The notes under the pieces: generated by a model | The model's input: only the letters and a program-made list of their open reading frames with translations | Told to the model about the DNA's origin: nothing | Databases searched by the model: none | Origin: Brevibacterium permense | Lineage (GTDB): Bacteria > Actinomycetota > Actinomycetes > Actinomycetales > Brevibacteriaceae | Assembly: GCF_025506275.1 (NCBI RefSeq) | Contig: NZ_QYCP01000079.1 | Span: 1 to 64,000 of the forward strand | Direction: 5' to 3' | Length of the DNA: 64,000 nucleotides | Translations under genes and position numbers: made by a program | Part shown: piece after piece, positions 52,641-62,813 of the stretch | How the letters are laid out: each line of letters begins with the position of its first letter | Position numbering within the stretch: the stretch's first letter is position 1

Positions 52641-54260
52641 GTGCGTTACACATTCGCTGTGATTCTCATGGTGGTGGGTGTCGTCGTCGGTGGCCTCGGC
52701 ATCCTGCAGAAGACCCTGTGGGCGCCGGAGGATACGATCACTGCCACCGCACAGATCGATGCCGACAAACCGGCAGTCATCGTCGACCCCGGAATGCTCA
52801 ACCTCTACGAAACCCCGACCACGCTCACGGTCAAAGGCAGCGGCGACCTCACGATCGCCCAAGCCCCGATCGAGAACGTCGAAGCATGGGCGGGACAGTC
52901 CGCCTATGACCGCGTCACCGGACTCGCCGAAGGTGGCAAGCTCACGACCAAGGCGACCGATGGTGAGGGCAAGGTTCCCAATCCCGCCGGGGCCGATCTG
53001 TGGCAGTCGGAAGTCACCGGCGCCGATTCGGTGGAACTGGAGTGGAACGACGATGCCAACCGCACCGGATTCCTCGTCGCCGGTGACGGCGAAGCCGGAG
53101 CGGTCAAATCCGTGACCCTCACCTGGCCCAACCACGCCGAGACTCCCTGGGCGCTCCCGCTGATGATCATCGGCGGTGTCCTCTTCGTCGTCGGCGTCGT
53201 CCTCCTCTTCCTCGGTGCGAACAATTCGAAGAAGGAAGCGAACCGCCGCAAGGCGCGCCAGGAGCGCCGCCGCAAGCTCGCCGAATACGGCACCGCCTTC
53301 GCCGTCGTCCCCGTGCTCGCACTCAGTGCCTGTGGGCCCGAAGAGCTGCCGAAGCCCGAGCCCTCCGAGGCTCCGAGCTCCGCAGCCGCGGGTGTCACCG
53401 ATGACCAGGCCAAGCGGATCCTCGACTCCGTGGCCGCCGACGTCAAGGCCGCGGACAAGAAGACCGATAAGAAGGCACTGGCCGAACGCGCCGCCGGTCC
53501 CGCACTCAAGCAGCGTGAAGACCTGTACAAAGTGAAAGACGACGTCGAAGACCAGAAGATGGCGCCGGAGGTGGCCAGCGAAGAGATCGTCGCCAACTAC
53601 ACCTCGGCCACCGATGCCTGGCCGCGCGTGACCAGCCTGATCACCTCCGCCGGTGGGAATTCGCAGCTGCTAGTGCTGACCCAGGAGGATCCGCGCAGCA
53701 ACTACAAACTGTGGTCGCAGACCCAGTTGACGGCCGGCACGAAGCTGCCCGAACTGCCCGACTCACGTCAGGGCGCGAAGATGCTCGAACCCGGATCCAA
53801 GGACTTCGTCACCACTCCGGAGAAGGCCGTCGCCGACTACGCTAAGGCCCTCGGGAGCGGAGCGGACTCGAAGGAGGCGAAGAAGTTCGAGTCCGATGAC
53901 TTCTCGAAGTCCATCTGGAAGAACCAGAAGGACCAGAGGGCCAGCGCCGAAGAAGGCAAGGCCGAGGTGAAGTACAAGTACACTCCGGGCAAGGAACTCG
54001 TCGCCCAGGGCACCTCCGGGGACGCCGCCATCGTCACCGGAGTCATCGACGCCGAATCGACGATCAGCCCCGAGTCGAAGGAGGGTCGCACCGGCACCCT
54101 GTCGCTGTCGTCGCCGCAGAAGGAACTCGTCGGCTCCGCGACGACCAAGGAGCCGGTGACGACGAAGACCACCCAGGTGCTCACCTTCCTCGTCCCCAAG
54201 GACGGCAAGGTCAAGCTCATCGGCGGTCTCGAGACCCTCGCCGGAGCCGAAGTAGGCTGA
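52641..54260 (+). CDS. Membrane protein with an internal lipoprotein signal (two-part protein 1)
   Basis: A 539-aa product from GTG 52641 (GGGAAGG upstream). Part one: transmembrane helix 4-23, an extracytoplasmic domain (about 25-165), a second helix at 171-192, then a basic cytoplasmic stretch (NRRKARQERRRK). Part two begins like a fresh lipoprotein: hydrophobic FAVVPVLALSAC with a perfect lipobox at Cys231, a Pro/Ser/Ala linker, and a ~280-aa Lys/Asp/Ser-rich domain (DDQAKRILDSVAADVKAADK). No known family. A similar plan recurs in the gene at 55379, with a thioredoxin between them. Confidence 0.75.
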   Translation: MRYTFAVILMVVGVVVGGLGILQKTLWAPEDTITATAQIDADKPAVIVDPGMLNLYETPTTLTVKGSGDLTIAQAPIENVEAWAGQSAYDRVTGLAEGGKLTTKATDGEGKVPNPAGADLWQSEVTGADSVELEWNDDANRTGFLVAGDGEAGAVKSVTLTWPNHAETPWALPLMIIGGVLFVVGVVLLFLGANNSKKEANRRKARQERRRKLAEYGTAFAVVPVLALSACGPEELPKPEPSEAPSSAAAGVTDDQAKRILDSVAADVKAADKKTDKKALAERAAGPALKQREDLYKVKDDVEDQKMAPEVASEEIVANYTSATDAWPRVTSLITSAGGNSQLLVLTQEDPRSNYKLWSQTQLTAGTKLPELPDSRQGAKMLEPGSKDFVTTPEKAVADYAKALGSGADSKEAKKFESDDFSKSIWKNQKDQRASAEEGKAEVKYKYTPGKELVAQGTSGDAAIVTGVIDAESTISPESKEGRTGTLSLSSPQKELVGSATTKEPVTTKTTQVLTFLVPKDGKVKLIGGLETLAGAEVG

Positions 54261-54410
54261 GGCGGTAGGTCGGCACCGTGGTGTTCTTTCCCTGACGGCT
54301 GAGGAAATAGCCGTGGGCGCACCGGTGTTGATACGTTCTGTTGGATAAGCGTGGACCAGGCGCGTCACTGTTTGCGCCGAGCCCACCGACCGCGTCACAA
54401 AGGAGACCAC

Positions 54411-55382
54411 GTGTCAATGGATCCCTCGCAGGAGAGCACGCAGCCCAATCAGGGACTCGACCTGTCGGCCGTGCGCAGCAAGAACATGCCCGCCGAACAG
54501 GGCGGTCAGACCGGTCAGGCCGCCGGCGCTAACGGTGCCGTCGGCGGTCAGGCCGGAGGGGACCCGAATGCGGTCGCCGTTCCGGGACTGGTCTTCGACG
54601 TCGACGAATCGACGTTCACCAGCCTGGTGGCGATCTCCGACCGTGTGCCCGTCGTCATCGACCTGTGGGCCGAATGGTGCGAACCCTGCAAACAGCTCTC
54701 GCCGATCCTCGAACGCGTCGTCACCTCGTACGGGGGACGTCTGGTGTTGGCCAAGGTCGATGTCGATGCGAACCCGCGTCTGCAGCAGGCCTTCGGTGTT
54801 CAGTCGATACCCACGGTCGTCGCCCTCATCAAGGGTCAGCCCGTGCCGCTGTTCCAGAGTGCTCTGCCCGAACCTCAGGTCCAGGCGTACTTCGACGAGC
54901 TGCTCAAGCTCGCAGGTGAGAACGGTGTGACCGGTCATGCGGCCGTCGGGGGAGCCGAGCCCGAACCGGCCGGCCCCGCCCACCCGGAGGCCGAAGAGGC
55001 ACTCGCCAAGGGCGACTTCGACACCGCAGTGAACCTGTTCAAGGCCGCGCTGGCGAACTCTCCTGCCGATGAGGAGGCGAAGTTCGGTCTCGCCCGGGCG
55101 GGCCTGGGCCGTCGCCTCATCGACCAGGAACCGGCCGATCTCATCGCCGCCGCCGATGCGGACCCCAAGAACGTCGACGCCGCGAAGGCCGCGGCCGACG
55201 CCGAAGTGGTCAGCGGCAACGCCGGCAGCGCCTTCAACCGGCTCATCTCTCTCATCCGCACCACCGCGGGCGATGAGAAGGAATCCCTGCGTCTGCGAGT
55301 CCTCGATCTCTTCGAGGTCCTCGGCGCCGACGACCCAGCCGTGACCAAGGCACGGACCGCACTCATGAGGGCACTGTTCTGA
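54411..55382 (+). CDS. CnoX/YbbN-like thioredoxin-TPR protein
   Basis: A 323-aa protein. After a disordered ~55-aa Gly/Gln-rich start comes a thioredoxin domain (about 60-170) with VIDLWAEWCEPCKQLSPIL, whose WCEPC could be redox-active. The C-terminal ~140 residues are TPR-like helices (EEALAKGDFDTAVNLFKAAL, EEAKFGLARAGLGRRLIDQ). This is the layout of CnoX (YbbN), a chaperedoxin that passes oxidised clients to GroEL. I chose GTG 54411, five bases after AGGAG; ATG 54417 is the alternative. The next gene starts within its stop codon. Confidence 0.87.
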   Translation: MSMDPSQESTQPNQGLDLSAVRSKNMPAEQGGQTGQAAGANGAVGGQAGGDPNAVAVPGLVFDVDESTFTSLVAISDRVPVVIDLWAEWCEPCKQLSPILERVVTSYGGRLVLAKVDVDANPRLQQAFGVQSIPTVVALIKGQPVPLFQSALPEPQVQAYFDELLKLAGENGVTGHAAVGGAEPEPAGPAHPEAEEALAKGDFDTAVNLFKAALANSPADEEAKFGLARAGLGRRLIDQEPADLIAAADADPKNVDAAKAAADAEVVSGNAGSAFNRLISLIRTTAGDEKESLRLRVLDLFEVLGADDPAVTKARTALMRALF

Positions 55383-57178
55383 TCCAGCGAATCCGACTCA
55401 TCACCGCCATCCTCTTCGGCGTAGCGGCACTCACGCTCGCCGGACTGGTCATCTCTGCGCTCTCGGTCGTCGGCACCGACGAGATCACCGAGACGCCGGC
55501 CTTCAAGGTCAAGGACGGGGCCTACGCCGTCGTCCTCGACGAGGCGATCGTGCCCTATTCGGGTTCGAGCGTGACCGTGACGGCGAAGAACTCGAAGGGC
55601 ACGGAGCTGTTCGTCGGCACCGCCAGCGGGGTCGACGCCGACAGCTACCTCGACGGGGTGGCGCAGGAGCAGATCAGTGATGTGTCGTTCCCGAACTCCG
55701 CCTCTCACCGATTCACCCCCGGTGATGCGAAGCCGGAGGCCGATATCGCCGACCGCGACTGGTGGATCAGCACAGACACAGGAAAGACGGTTGCGAAGAC
55801 CTTCGACCTCGATGCCGAACCGCAGGTGCTCGTCATCGCTCCTGCGAACTCCGATGACAGTCTCGACGGAACGACGGTGAGTCTCCAGATGCGCGTCAAG
55901 GGCGTGTTCGCACTCAGCCTGCTCGGCATTGCCGGCACGATCATCCTCGCCGGATTCTCGGTGTTCTTCTTCATGCGCTGGTGGGCCTCGCGCATCCGGC
56001 CGCCGAAGAAGGACGTCGGACCCCCGAGCGGCAGCGGACCCGACCGCAGCGGCAGCGACTCCGGCCGTGGCGGCCGGGGACCGGCCGATGACCCCACAGT
56101 CAAGGGCGAGCCGGGACCGGCGACCCAGCCGATCTCGACAGTGCAGCCGGACACGGCCGGCCAGGCGCCGCCTCGGCGACGGGATCTGCGGAACCGGCGG
56201 TCCTTCCGCGCGGCGACGGCCTCCGTCTTGGGCATCGGACTCGTGCTCAGCGGCTGTGCGAGCATGCCGATCGCCAAACCCAGCAGCCCGGACACCACCC
56301 CGTACGAGCGCACGGCGGTGCGCCCGGGTGAGGCCGGGAAGTTCATGACGAACTACACGGAATCGCTGGACAAGACCCTCGGCGACAAGGGCTCCGACCT
56401 CGACAAGATCCAGGCGGCACCGCTCATCGACCACACCCGCGCGCAGATCCAGATCGCGGACAAGGCGAAGCAGAAGCTGCGCGCACCGAACTTCACCGAG
56501 GTCATCGCCGGCAGCCCGAACTTCACCGAATATCCGATGTGGTTCTACGCCTTCGGAACCGCAGACAAGAAGTCCACGGATGGGGACGAGCAGCTGACCC
56601 AGGTGATGCTGGTGACGCGGGAATCGGCGTCGACCGATCCGCTCGTGCGTTCGGCGTCCTATATTCCCACTGATCGGATGCCCACCCTCATGGCCGATGA
56701 CAGCGGCGCCGTGGAGAAGGGACCGGAGGACTTCTCCGAGGATCTGACGACCGCGTCCGGTGATGTCTCGTCGTTCCTCGTCGACGGCAAGGCGAAATCC
56801 GGGGGTCCCAAGGGACTCAAGGACGGCGGATTCAAGGGATTCCGCGACTACCTGGGTGACCTGCGGGACAAGGACTCCGGCTTCGACAAGGTCGACGTCG
56901 ACTGCAAGTCCTATGAGGACCTCAAGTTCGAGGACATGACCTTGAGCACCGAGAACGGTGCGATCGGAATGGGCGAAGTGCGGTGCACCCTGACGATCAA
57001 GGCACCGTCGGACTACGCACTCGACCTCGGCGACACCGTCGAAGCCGTGAAGACGAACGACAAAGAGGGCGACACCATCAAGGTCGACACCGCGCACCCC
57101 TATGTGCTGATGAAGACCGGTGACGAACTCACCGCCATCGCCACCGACTGGAACGTCCTGTCTTCCAAGGTGGAGTGA
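55379..57178 (+). CDS. Membrane protein with an internal lipoprotein signal (two-part protein 2), CTG start
   Basis: About 599 aa. The frame is open and coding well before the first ATG/GTG/TTG: from CTG 55379, which overlaps the thioredoxin stop (CTGA) and lies 7-8 bases after GAGG, it gives MIQRIRLITAILFGVAALTL, a normal N-terminal membrane helix. A GTG at 55550 would remove that helix. A second helix lies at about 178-199, then a Pro/Gly/Arg-rich cytoplasmic linker (RRRDLRNRRSFR), then VLGIGLVLSGC, a perfect lipobox with Cys293, and a ~300-aa domain rich in Lys/Asp. Same plan as the gene at 52641. Confidence 0.7.
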   Translation: MIQRIRLITAILFGVAALTLAGLVISALSVVGTDEITETPAFKVKDGAYAVVLDEAIVPYSGSSVTVTAKNSKGTELFVGTASGVDADSYLDGVAQEQISDVSFPNSASHRFTPGDAKPEADIADRDWWISTDTGKTVAKTFDLDAEPQVLVIAPANSDDSLDGTTVSLQMRVKGVFALSLLGIAGTIILAGFSVFFFMRWWASRIRPPKKDVGPPSGSGPDRSGSDSGRGGRGPADDPTVKGEPGPATQPISTVQPDTAGQAPPRRRDLRNRRSFRAATASVLGIGLVLSGCASMPIAKPSSPDTTPYERTAVRPGEAGKFMTNYTESLDKTLGDKGSDLDKIQAAPLIDHTRAQIQIADKAKQKLRAPNFTEVIAGSPNFTEYPMWFYAFGTADKKSTDGDEQLTQVMLVTRESASTDPLVRSASYIPTDRMPTLMADDSGAVEKGPEDFSEDLTTASGDVSSFLVDGKAKSGGPKGLKDGGFKGFRDYLGDLRDKDSGFDKVDVDCKSYEDLKFEDMTLSTENGAIGMGEVRCTLTIKAPSDYALDLGDTVEAVKTNDKEGDTIKVDTAHPYVLMKTGDELTAIATDWNVLSSKVE

Positions 57179-57208
57179 ACCGCGCTCAGCCGCGGTTCGC
57201 GCGATTTG

Positions 57209-57754
57209 TCAGCCGCGGCTGGCGCGGCGGCCGACTCGCAGCAGCCACCACAGGCCGATGAGCGGCAGGAGCAGCGGAATATAGCCGTATCCGCTGCCGA
57301 AGTTCGACCACACCGACGGCCTCGCGAAGTCCTCGGGGTGAGTGTGGCTGAGGATGCCGACGACGATGACGCCGAGGAACTCGATCGCACAGGCGGCGAC
57401 GGCGATCCGGTGTGAGACGCGGTTGCCGATGACCAGGCAGACCGTGGCGAGAATGTAGATCACCGCGGCCAGCGCCGACAGCGAGTACGCGATCGGCGCG
57501 ACATCGAATTCGCGGATGAGCTGGTAGCCCGCCCGGGCCGTGGCCGAAAGCGCGAAGACCCCGTACACCGCCGTCAGTGCCCGTCCCGGTCCGGTATGCA
57601 TCGCCGAGAACGGCGACCGTCCCGTCTTTGCCCTCGCCGAGGCAGCCGTGGAGTCCGCGTTGTCCGCTGACCTCGCGTTGCCTGGCCTATTCGCCCTGCC
57701 TGCTGAGTTCGCATCGTCGGCGGAGTCCCCGCCGAACCGATTGCGCCTGGTCAC
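57209..57754 (-). CDS. Four-helix membrane protein, hypothetical
   Basis: A 181-aa protein from GTG 57754, which overlaps the upstream stop (GTGA). The first ~60 residues are Ala/Asp/Asn-rich and disordered, followed by four hydrophobic segments (for example ALTAVYGVFALSATARAGY, LAAVIYILATVCLVIGNRV and GYIPLLLPLIGLWWLLRVG). The loop SHTHPEDFARPSVWSNFGSG resembles small actinobacterial inner-membrane proteins of unknown function. It is coupled to the membrane protein gene upstream. Confidence 0.7.
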   Translation of the reverse strand: MTRRNRFGGDSADDANSAGRANRPGNARSADNADSTAASARAKTGRSPFSAMHTGPGRALTAVYGVFALSATARAGYQLIREFDVAPIAYSLSALAAVIYILATVCLVIGNRVSHRIAVAACAIEFLGVIVVGILSHTHPEDFARPSVWSNFGSGYGYIPLLLPLIGLWWLLRVGRRASRG

Positions 57755-58101
57755 TGCCAAATCTGGTCCAATCTCTCGATCATCACGATCACCGTCAGTC
57801 CTGCCGCGGCCAGCACACCCGGTCCCCAACGGCTCAGTTCCGCAAACGCCCAGAACCCGGCCAGCGCCATGACCATGATCGCCGTGATGATGTAGCCGAA
57901 GTAGAGCAGCGGGTCGACATCATGCGTGGAGCCGAAGGTCGCAATCGAGATGATCAGCTGCACGATGAGCAGCAGCAGAAGCAGAGCGGCACCGCCGAGC
58001 AGGGCCTTGCCGGCCGGACGGTTGCGGATGGTCTCGACGATCGACCACAGGGTCAGGATGCCGGTGGCGGCATAGAGGACGATGGTGAAAACGGTGAACA
58101 C
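57751..58101 (-). CDS. Small hypothetical membrane protein
   Basis: A 116-aa protein with four hydrophobic segments and almost no loops: MFTVFTIVLYAATGILTLWS, ALLGGAALLLLLLIVQLIIS, LLYFGYIITAIMVMALAGFW and VLAAAGLTVIVMIERLDQIW. It is the first gene of a two-gene unit, divergent from the cysteine desulfurase at 58216. Function unknown. Confidence 0.75.
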   Translation of the reverse strand: MFTVFTIVLYAATGILTLWSIVETIRNRPAGKALLGGAALLLLLLIVQLIISIATFGSTHDVDPLLYFGYIITAIMVMALAGFWAFAELSRWGPGVLAAAGLTVIVMIERLDQIWQ

Positions 58102-58215
58102 GGAGACCAGTTTAGTCGGCTATACCAGCAGGCAACTCGTCCGGATGTGGTGCTGCGCAGGTGAGATGCCGCACGGATCCTGGCCGTCGCCTGGCTCACG
58201 CACTAAAATTGCAGG

Positions 58216-59427
58216 GTGCCCATCTATCTCGATCACGCAGCCACCTCGCCGATGCCCGCCGAGGTGCTCGAGGTGTACACGAAGGAGCTGGCCCGTCGGG
58301 CGAACCCCTCGGCCCTGCATGCGGTCGGACAGGCGGCGCGGATGCGCATCGAAGAAGCACGCGAAGTAATTGCCCGCGCGGTCGGTGCAGCCACCTCGTC
58401 GGAGGTGATCTTCACATCCGGAGGCACCGAGGCGGACAATTTCGCTCTCAAGGGCCTCTACCTCGCCCGCAACAACGGAACGTTCACGGAGCCTGAGCGC
58501 CCGCGGGTGCTGACGACGACGATCGAACATCCCGCGATCCTCGAGACCGTGGAGTGGCTGGAGAGCCTCGGCGCCGAAGCCGTGTACCTCGACGTCGACT
58601 CGGCAGGACGTCTCGATCTGGACGCGGCGACCGCCGAACTGCGCCGCGATCCCGAACGCACCGCGCTCATCAGCGTGATGGCCGCGAACAACGAGATCGG
58701 CACTCTGCAGCCGATCGCCGAGATCGGTGAGATCGCCGCCGAACTCGGTATACCCTTCCACATCGACGCCGTGCAGGCGCTCGGACAGATCCCGCTCGAC
58801 TTCGCCGCACTCAAAGCGACGGCGATGACGATCACCGCGCACAAGATCGGCGGCCCCGTCGGCATCGGCGCACTCCTGCTCGACCGCGCAGCGAGCCCGA
58901 CGCCGATCCTCCACGGCGGGGGACAGGAGCGCAGCGTGCGCTCGGGCACCCTCGACGTCGCCGGTGCCGTGGCTTTCGCCGCCGCCGTCGATCTCGTCAC
59001 CGCCGACCTCGAGACACGCTCTGCACGACTTTCGGGGCTGCGCGACCGTCTCATCGCGGGAATCGAATCTAGCATCGACGGTGCCGTGCTCTCGGGTCCG
59101 CGCGGAGCGGACCGCCTGCCGGCGAACGCCCACTTCACGTTCCCCGACTGCGAGGGGGACTCGCTGCTGTTCGGTCTCGATGCCAGGGGATTGGCCACCT
59201 CGACGGGATCGGCCTGCTCTGCCGGTGTCTCCCGTCCCTCCCATGTGCTCTTGGCCTGCGGACTGGATGAGGACAGCGCCCGCACCACCCAACGCTTCAC
59301 ACTCGGTCACGACACGACCGAAGCCGATGTCGATGCCCTGCTCGCGGCTCTTCCCGAGGTCGTCGACCAAGCACGCCGAGCCGGGATGGTTTCGGCAACA
59401 CCCCGATGGATGCAAGGAGCATCATGA
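58216..59427 (+). CDS. Cysteine desulfurase (NifS/IscS class)
   Basis: A 403-aa PLP enzyme that takes sulfur from cysteine. It begins [17 protein letters not shown] and has [30 protein letters not shown], the PLP Lys in [15 protein letters not shown], and the persulfide Cys in [17 protein letters not shown]. It starts at GTG 58216. The stop overlaps the mnmA start (ATGA), so it almost certainly supplies sulfur for tRNA thiolation by MnmA, as such dedicated desulfurases do; it could also feed Fe-S assembly. Confidence 0.93.
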   Translation: MPIYLDHAATSPMPAEVLEVYTKELARRANPSALHAVGQAARMRIEEAREVIARAVGAATSSEVIFTSGGTEADNFALKGLYLARNNGTFTEPERPRVLTTTIEHPAILETVEWLESLGAEAVYLDVDSAGRLDLDAATAELRRDPERTALISVMAANNEIGTLQPIAEIGEIAAELGIPFHIDAVQALGQIPLDFAALKATAMTITAHKIGGPVGIGALLLDRAASPTPILHGGGQERSVRSGTLDVAGAVAFAAAVDLVTADLETRSARLSGLRDRLIAGIESSIDGAVLSGPRGADRLPANAHFTFPDCEGDSLLFGLDARGLATSTGSACSAGVSRPSHVLLACGLDEDSARTTQRFTLGHDTTEADVDALLAALPEVVDQARRAGMVSATPRWMQGAS

Positions 59428-60638
59428 GAGTACTCGTCGCCATGTCCGGCGGAGTCGATTCCTCCGTCGCAGCCGCCCGTGCCGTCGACGCCGGACACGA
59501 AGTCGTCGGCGTCCACCTCGCCCTGTCCCGGATGCCCGGGACCCTGCGCACCGGATCGCGCGGCTGCTGCACGATCGAAGACTCCCGCGACGCCCACCGT
59601 GTGGCGGGAATGCTCGACATCCCCTTCTACGTCTGGGACTTCTCCGAGCGGTTCAAAGAAGACATCGTCGATGACTTCATCGCCGAATACGCGGCCGGAC
59701 GCACCCCGAACCCGTGCATGCGCTGCAATGAGCGCATCAAGTTCGCCGCCCTCCTCGACCGGGCCCTGGCACTCGGTTTCGACGCCATCGCCACCGGCCA
59801 CTACGCCGAGGTGCTGCGTGACGACGAGGGCCGGCCCGAACTGCACCGCGGTGAGGATCTGGCCAAGGACCAGTCCTACGTCCTCGGTGTGCTCACCTCC
59901 GACCAGCTCGAGCACTGCTACTTCCCGATCGGTGCGACAGCTTCGAAGGCCGAAGTGCGCACCGAGGCGGCCGAGCGCGGATTCTCCGTAGCGAACAAGC
60001 CCGACTCCTACGACATCTGCTTCATCCCCGACGGGGACACGAAGGCCTGGCTGGCCGATAAGATCCCGATGCGACCCGGACTCATCAAGGACTCCGAAGG
60101 CGAAGTGCTTGGGCGTCACGACGGGGCGATGACGTACACGATCGGTCAGCGCAAGGGCCTCGGCATCGAAAAGCCCGCTGCCGACGGCAAGCCGCGCTTC
60201 GTCACCGGCCTCGACCCGGCGACGAACACCGTCACCGTCGGGTCGCGCGCCGACCTCGCGGTCTCGCATCTGACCGGCATCCGCACCTCGTGGGCCGGAG
60301 CCGCACCCTCGGACATGGGTTCGACTCCTGGCGACGGGATCGACTGCGAAGTGCAGATCCGTGCCCACGCCGATCCGGTGCCGGCCCGTGCGTGGCTCGG
60401 CGAATTCGTTGCCGAGGCGCCCGAACACGAAGTCAACCCCATCGTCGACGAGGTCGAGGTGCCCGCCGCACGTCCGGCCGGGCAGCTCATGCACGTCGAC
60501 GTCGATGAGGAGCTGTCCGGAGTGGCCCCGGGGCAGACCATGGTCATCTACCGTGGCACCCGTGTACTCGGCCAGGCCACCATCGACTCCACGGCCAAGG
60601 ACCGCATCACCCCGGCACCCGAATTCGCTGGCGCCTGA
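59424..60638 (+). CDS. mnmA: tRNA-specific 2-thiouridylase
   Basis: A 404-aa enzyme that thiolates U34 of tRNA-Lys, -Glu and -Gln. The PP-loop is [18 protein letters not shown]. The catalytic Cys residues are in [14 protein letters not shown] and [11 protein letters not shown], and ATGHYAEV and [10 protein letters not shown] are typical. ATG 59424 overlaps the desulfurase stop. After IPDGD the C-terminal domain shows GQRKGLGI. A small insertion ([20 protein letters not shown]) is common in actinobacterial MnmA. Confidence 0.95.
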   Translation: MRVLVAMSGGVDSSVAAARAVDAGHEVVGVHLALSRMPGTLRTGSRGCCTIEDSRDAHRVAGMLDIPFYVWDFSERFKEDIVDDFIAEYAAGRTPNPCMRCNERIKFAALLDRALALGFDAIATGHYAEVLRDDEGRPELHRGEDLAKDQSYVLGVLTSDQLEHCYFPIGATASKAEVRTEAAERGFSVANKPDSYDICFIPDGDTKAWLADKIPMRPGLIKDSEGEVLGRHDGAMTYTIGQRKGLGIEKPAADGKPRFVTGLDPATNTVTVGSRADLAVSHLTGIRTSWAGAAPSDMGSTPGDGIDCEVQIRAHADPVPARAWLGEFVAEAPEHEVNPIVDEVEVPAARPAGQLMHVDVDEELSGVAPGQTMVIYRGTRVLGQATIDSTAKDRITPAPEFAGA

Positions 60639-60704
60639 ACCGCCTCACCTCACTTAAGCGACGGCTTCGGGGCCGATGTCTGCCACTGGCGATACTCTGG
60701 GGGC

Positions 60705-62813
60705 ATGAAGGAAAGTCCCCAAGATGTCGTCACGGCACCTTATGGAACCTGGTCCTCACCTCTGGGCGCCGCCGAGGTGGCTGCCGGTGCCGCTCCGATC
60801 TTCGATGCCGCCTTCCGTGGGGACGAGATCTTCTTTTCGACGAAGATCCCCACTGAGAAGGCCCGCACCGGACTCGTCCGCACGTCCCTGTCGCACCCGG
60901 GAGACTGCGAGCAGGTTATTCCTTCGGGCTTCAACATCCGCTCCGCCGTCCACGAATACGGGGGAGCCTCATGGGCTCTCGACCAGAGCAGCGACGTCAT
61001 CTACTTCGTCAACGCCGCAGATCAGCGCGTCTGGCAGATCATTCCCGGGCGAGCCCCGCATGCCCTGACCCCGGACACCTCGGGGCGGATCCGCTACGGA
61101 GATCTGCACATGAGTCCGTGGGGTCTGCTATGCGTGCGTGAGGACTGCCGGTCCACCAGTCGTGAACGCGCGATTGTGCTGCTGACCAAGCACGGGACGA
61201 CGAATGTGCTTTCGACCCACTCTCATTTCATGGCCTGGCCCAGACTCTCACCCGACGGCAGCAGCTTGGCATTCATCGGCTGGGAGCACCCGAACATGCC
61301 CTGGGACGGAACCACCCTGTGGCTGGTCGATGTGCGCACGCCGGCCACCCCTGCCGTCGCCGTGCTCAGCGGCGACGGCGTCGAGCGACCACGCAGAGCC
61401 GATCCGGGCATGCCGAGTCCGACCGATCCGGGAATCTCGCTGCTCCAGCCGGAGTTCACCTCTGATTCGGCCCTCCACGTCATCTCCGACCATCAAGGAC
61501 ACTGGTCGTTATACCGGCTCGACTTCGACGCTGTCGCCTCGCGTACCCTGGTCACCGACGACCGTCAGGCGCCGGCGCCCGAAAGAATCGGATTCGACCG
61601 GCTGCGACCGGTCATCGACACCGGCGAGGAGATCGGCGGTGCCCTCTGGCAGCTGGGCACGCGGTGGCACCTCAACGACGGAGATGAAGTGTGGGCCCAT
61701 TCGCAGGCGGCCACCGCAACACTCGTGCGCCGCCGCCTCACTGACAGTCCCGCCGCGCCCGAACCAGACCTGTCCTCACCGAACCCCGACCCCGCCGAAA
61801 CCGACCCGGCCGCCACGGCCCCTGCCGCCACAGCTTGGGAGACCATCGACACGACGGGGGAGACGTTCGGCACGATCGAACTCCTCGACCTCGGACGCAC
61901 CCACCTGCTGCTGACGGCGAAGTCGACGAGGCGCCCCGGAGTCCTCTATGCCGTCGACCGGGTGACCGGACTGTTCACCGAGATCGCCAGCGAACGCCTC
62001 GACACCCACCAGGGCTACTACTCCCGCCCGCAGGTCAGCGAGCTCGGGGGAGTTCCCGTCGTCATCCACCTGCCCCACAATCCTCGCTTCGCAGCTCCCG
62101 TCGACGAACTCCCGCCCTTCGTGGTCTCGATCCACGGCGGACCGACGGGGCAGGCGACCCCGGAGATGACGGCCCGCACGAGCTTCTTCACCTCCCAGGG
62201 CATCGGCGTCCTCGAAGTCAACTACGGCGGGTCGACCGGATTCGGTCGCGCCTGGCGTGACCGGCTGCGCAGCGGGTGGGGAGTCATCGACGTCGAGGAC
62301 ACCGTCGCCGCTGTCAACGGACTCGTCGCAGCCGGACTCGCCGATCCGAATCGCATCGCCATCTCCGGAGCCTCCTCGGGTGGGTGGACGGTGCTGTCCG
62401 CCCTGGCCTCGACGAACGTGTTCTCCTGCGGCACTTCGTATTTCGGGGTGACCGACCTCATGCGCTTCGTCGTCGACACCCACGACTTCGAATCCCACTA
62501 CATCGACGGCCTCGTCGGACCCTGGCCCGCAGCCCAGGACGAATACATCACTCGCTCGCCGATCCGCCGGACCAGCGATATCACGGTGCCCGTGGCCGTC
62601 ATGCAAGGCGACCGCGACCCGATCGTCCCACCCTCGCAGGCGCAGGAATTCGTCGATACACTCGAACTGGCCGGAGTGGAGTACATTTACCGTCTGTACA
62701 AGGGCGAATCCCACGGCTTCGTCCGCGCCGAAACCATCATCGATTCCCTGGAAAGCGAGTTCGGATTCTATGTCGACGTCTTCGGAATCCCCCGCGCCCA
62801 CCAGCATGGCTGA
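60705..62813 (+). CDS. S9-family prolyl oligopeptidase-like serine peptidase
   Basis: A 702-aa protein with an N-terminal beta-propeller (about 1-430, with blades such as WPRLSPDGSSLAFIGWEHPN) and a C-terminal alpha/beta-hydrolase domain. The oxyanion region is VVSIHGGPTGQ, the nucleophile is the Ser of ISGASSGGWTVLSAL, the Asp is in MQGDRDPIVPP and the His in KGESHGFVR. No signal peptide is seen, so it is cytoplasmic. The family cleaves small peptides or acts as acylaminoacyl peptidase. Its last codons overlap the start of the next gene by 8 bp. Confidence 0.9.
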   Translation: MKESPQDVVTAPYGTWSSPLGAAEVAAGAAPIFDAAFRGDEIFFSTKIPTEKARTGLVRTSLSHPGDCEQVIPSGFNIRSAVHEYGGASWALDQSSDVIYFVNAADQRVWQIIPGRAPHALTPDTSGRIRYGDLHMSPWGLLCVREDCRSTSRERAIVLLTKHGTTNVLSTHSHFMAWPRLSPDGSSLAFIGWEHPNMPWDGTTLWLVDVRTPATPAVAVLSGDGVERPRRADPGMPSPTDPGISLLQPEFTSDSALHVISDHQGHWSLYRLDFDAVASRTLVTDDRQAPAPERIGFDRLRPVIDTGEEIGGALWQLGTRWHLNDGDEVWAHSQAATATLVRRRLTDSPAAPEPDLSSPNPDPAETDPAATAPAATAWETIDTTGETFGTIELLDLGRTHLLLTAKSTRRPGVLYAVDRVTGLFTEIASERLDTHQGYYSRPQVSELGGVPVVIHLPHNPRFAAPVDELPPFVVSIHGGPTGQATPEMTARTSFFTSQGIGVLEVNYGGSTGFGRAWRDRLRSGWGVIDVEDTVAAVNGLVAAGLADPNRIAISGASSGGWTVLSALASTNVFSCGTSYFGVTDLMRFVVDTHDFESHYIDGLVGPWPAAQDEYITRSPIRRTSDITVPVAVMQGDRDPIVPPSQAQEFVDTLELAGVEYIYRLYKGESHGFVRAETIIDSLESEFGFYVDVFGIPRAHQHG

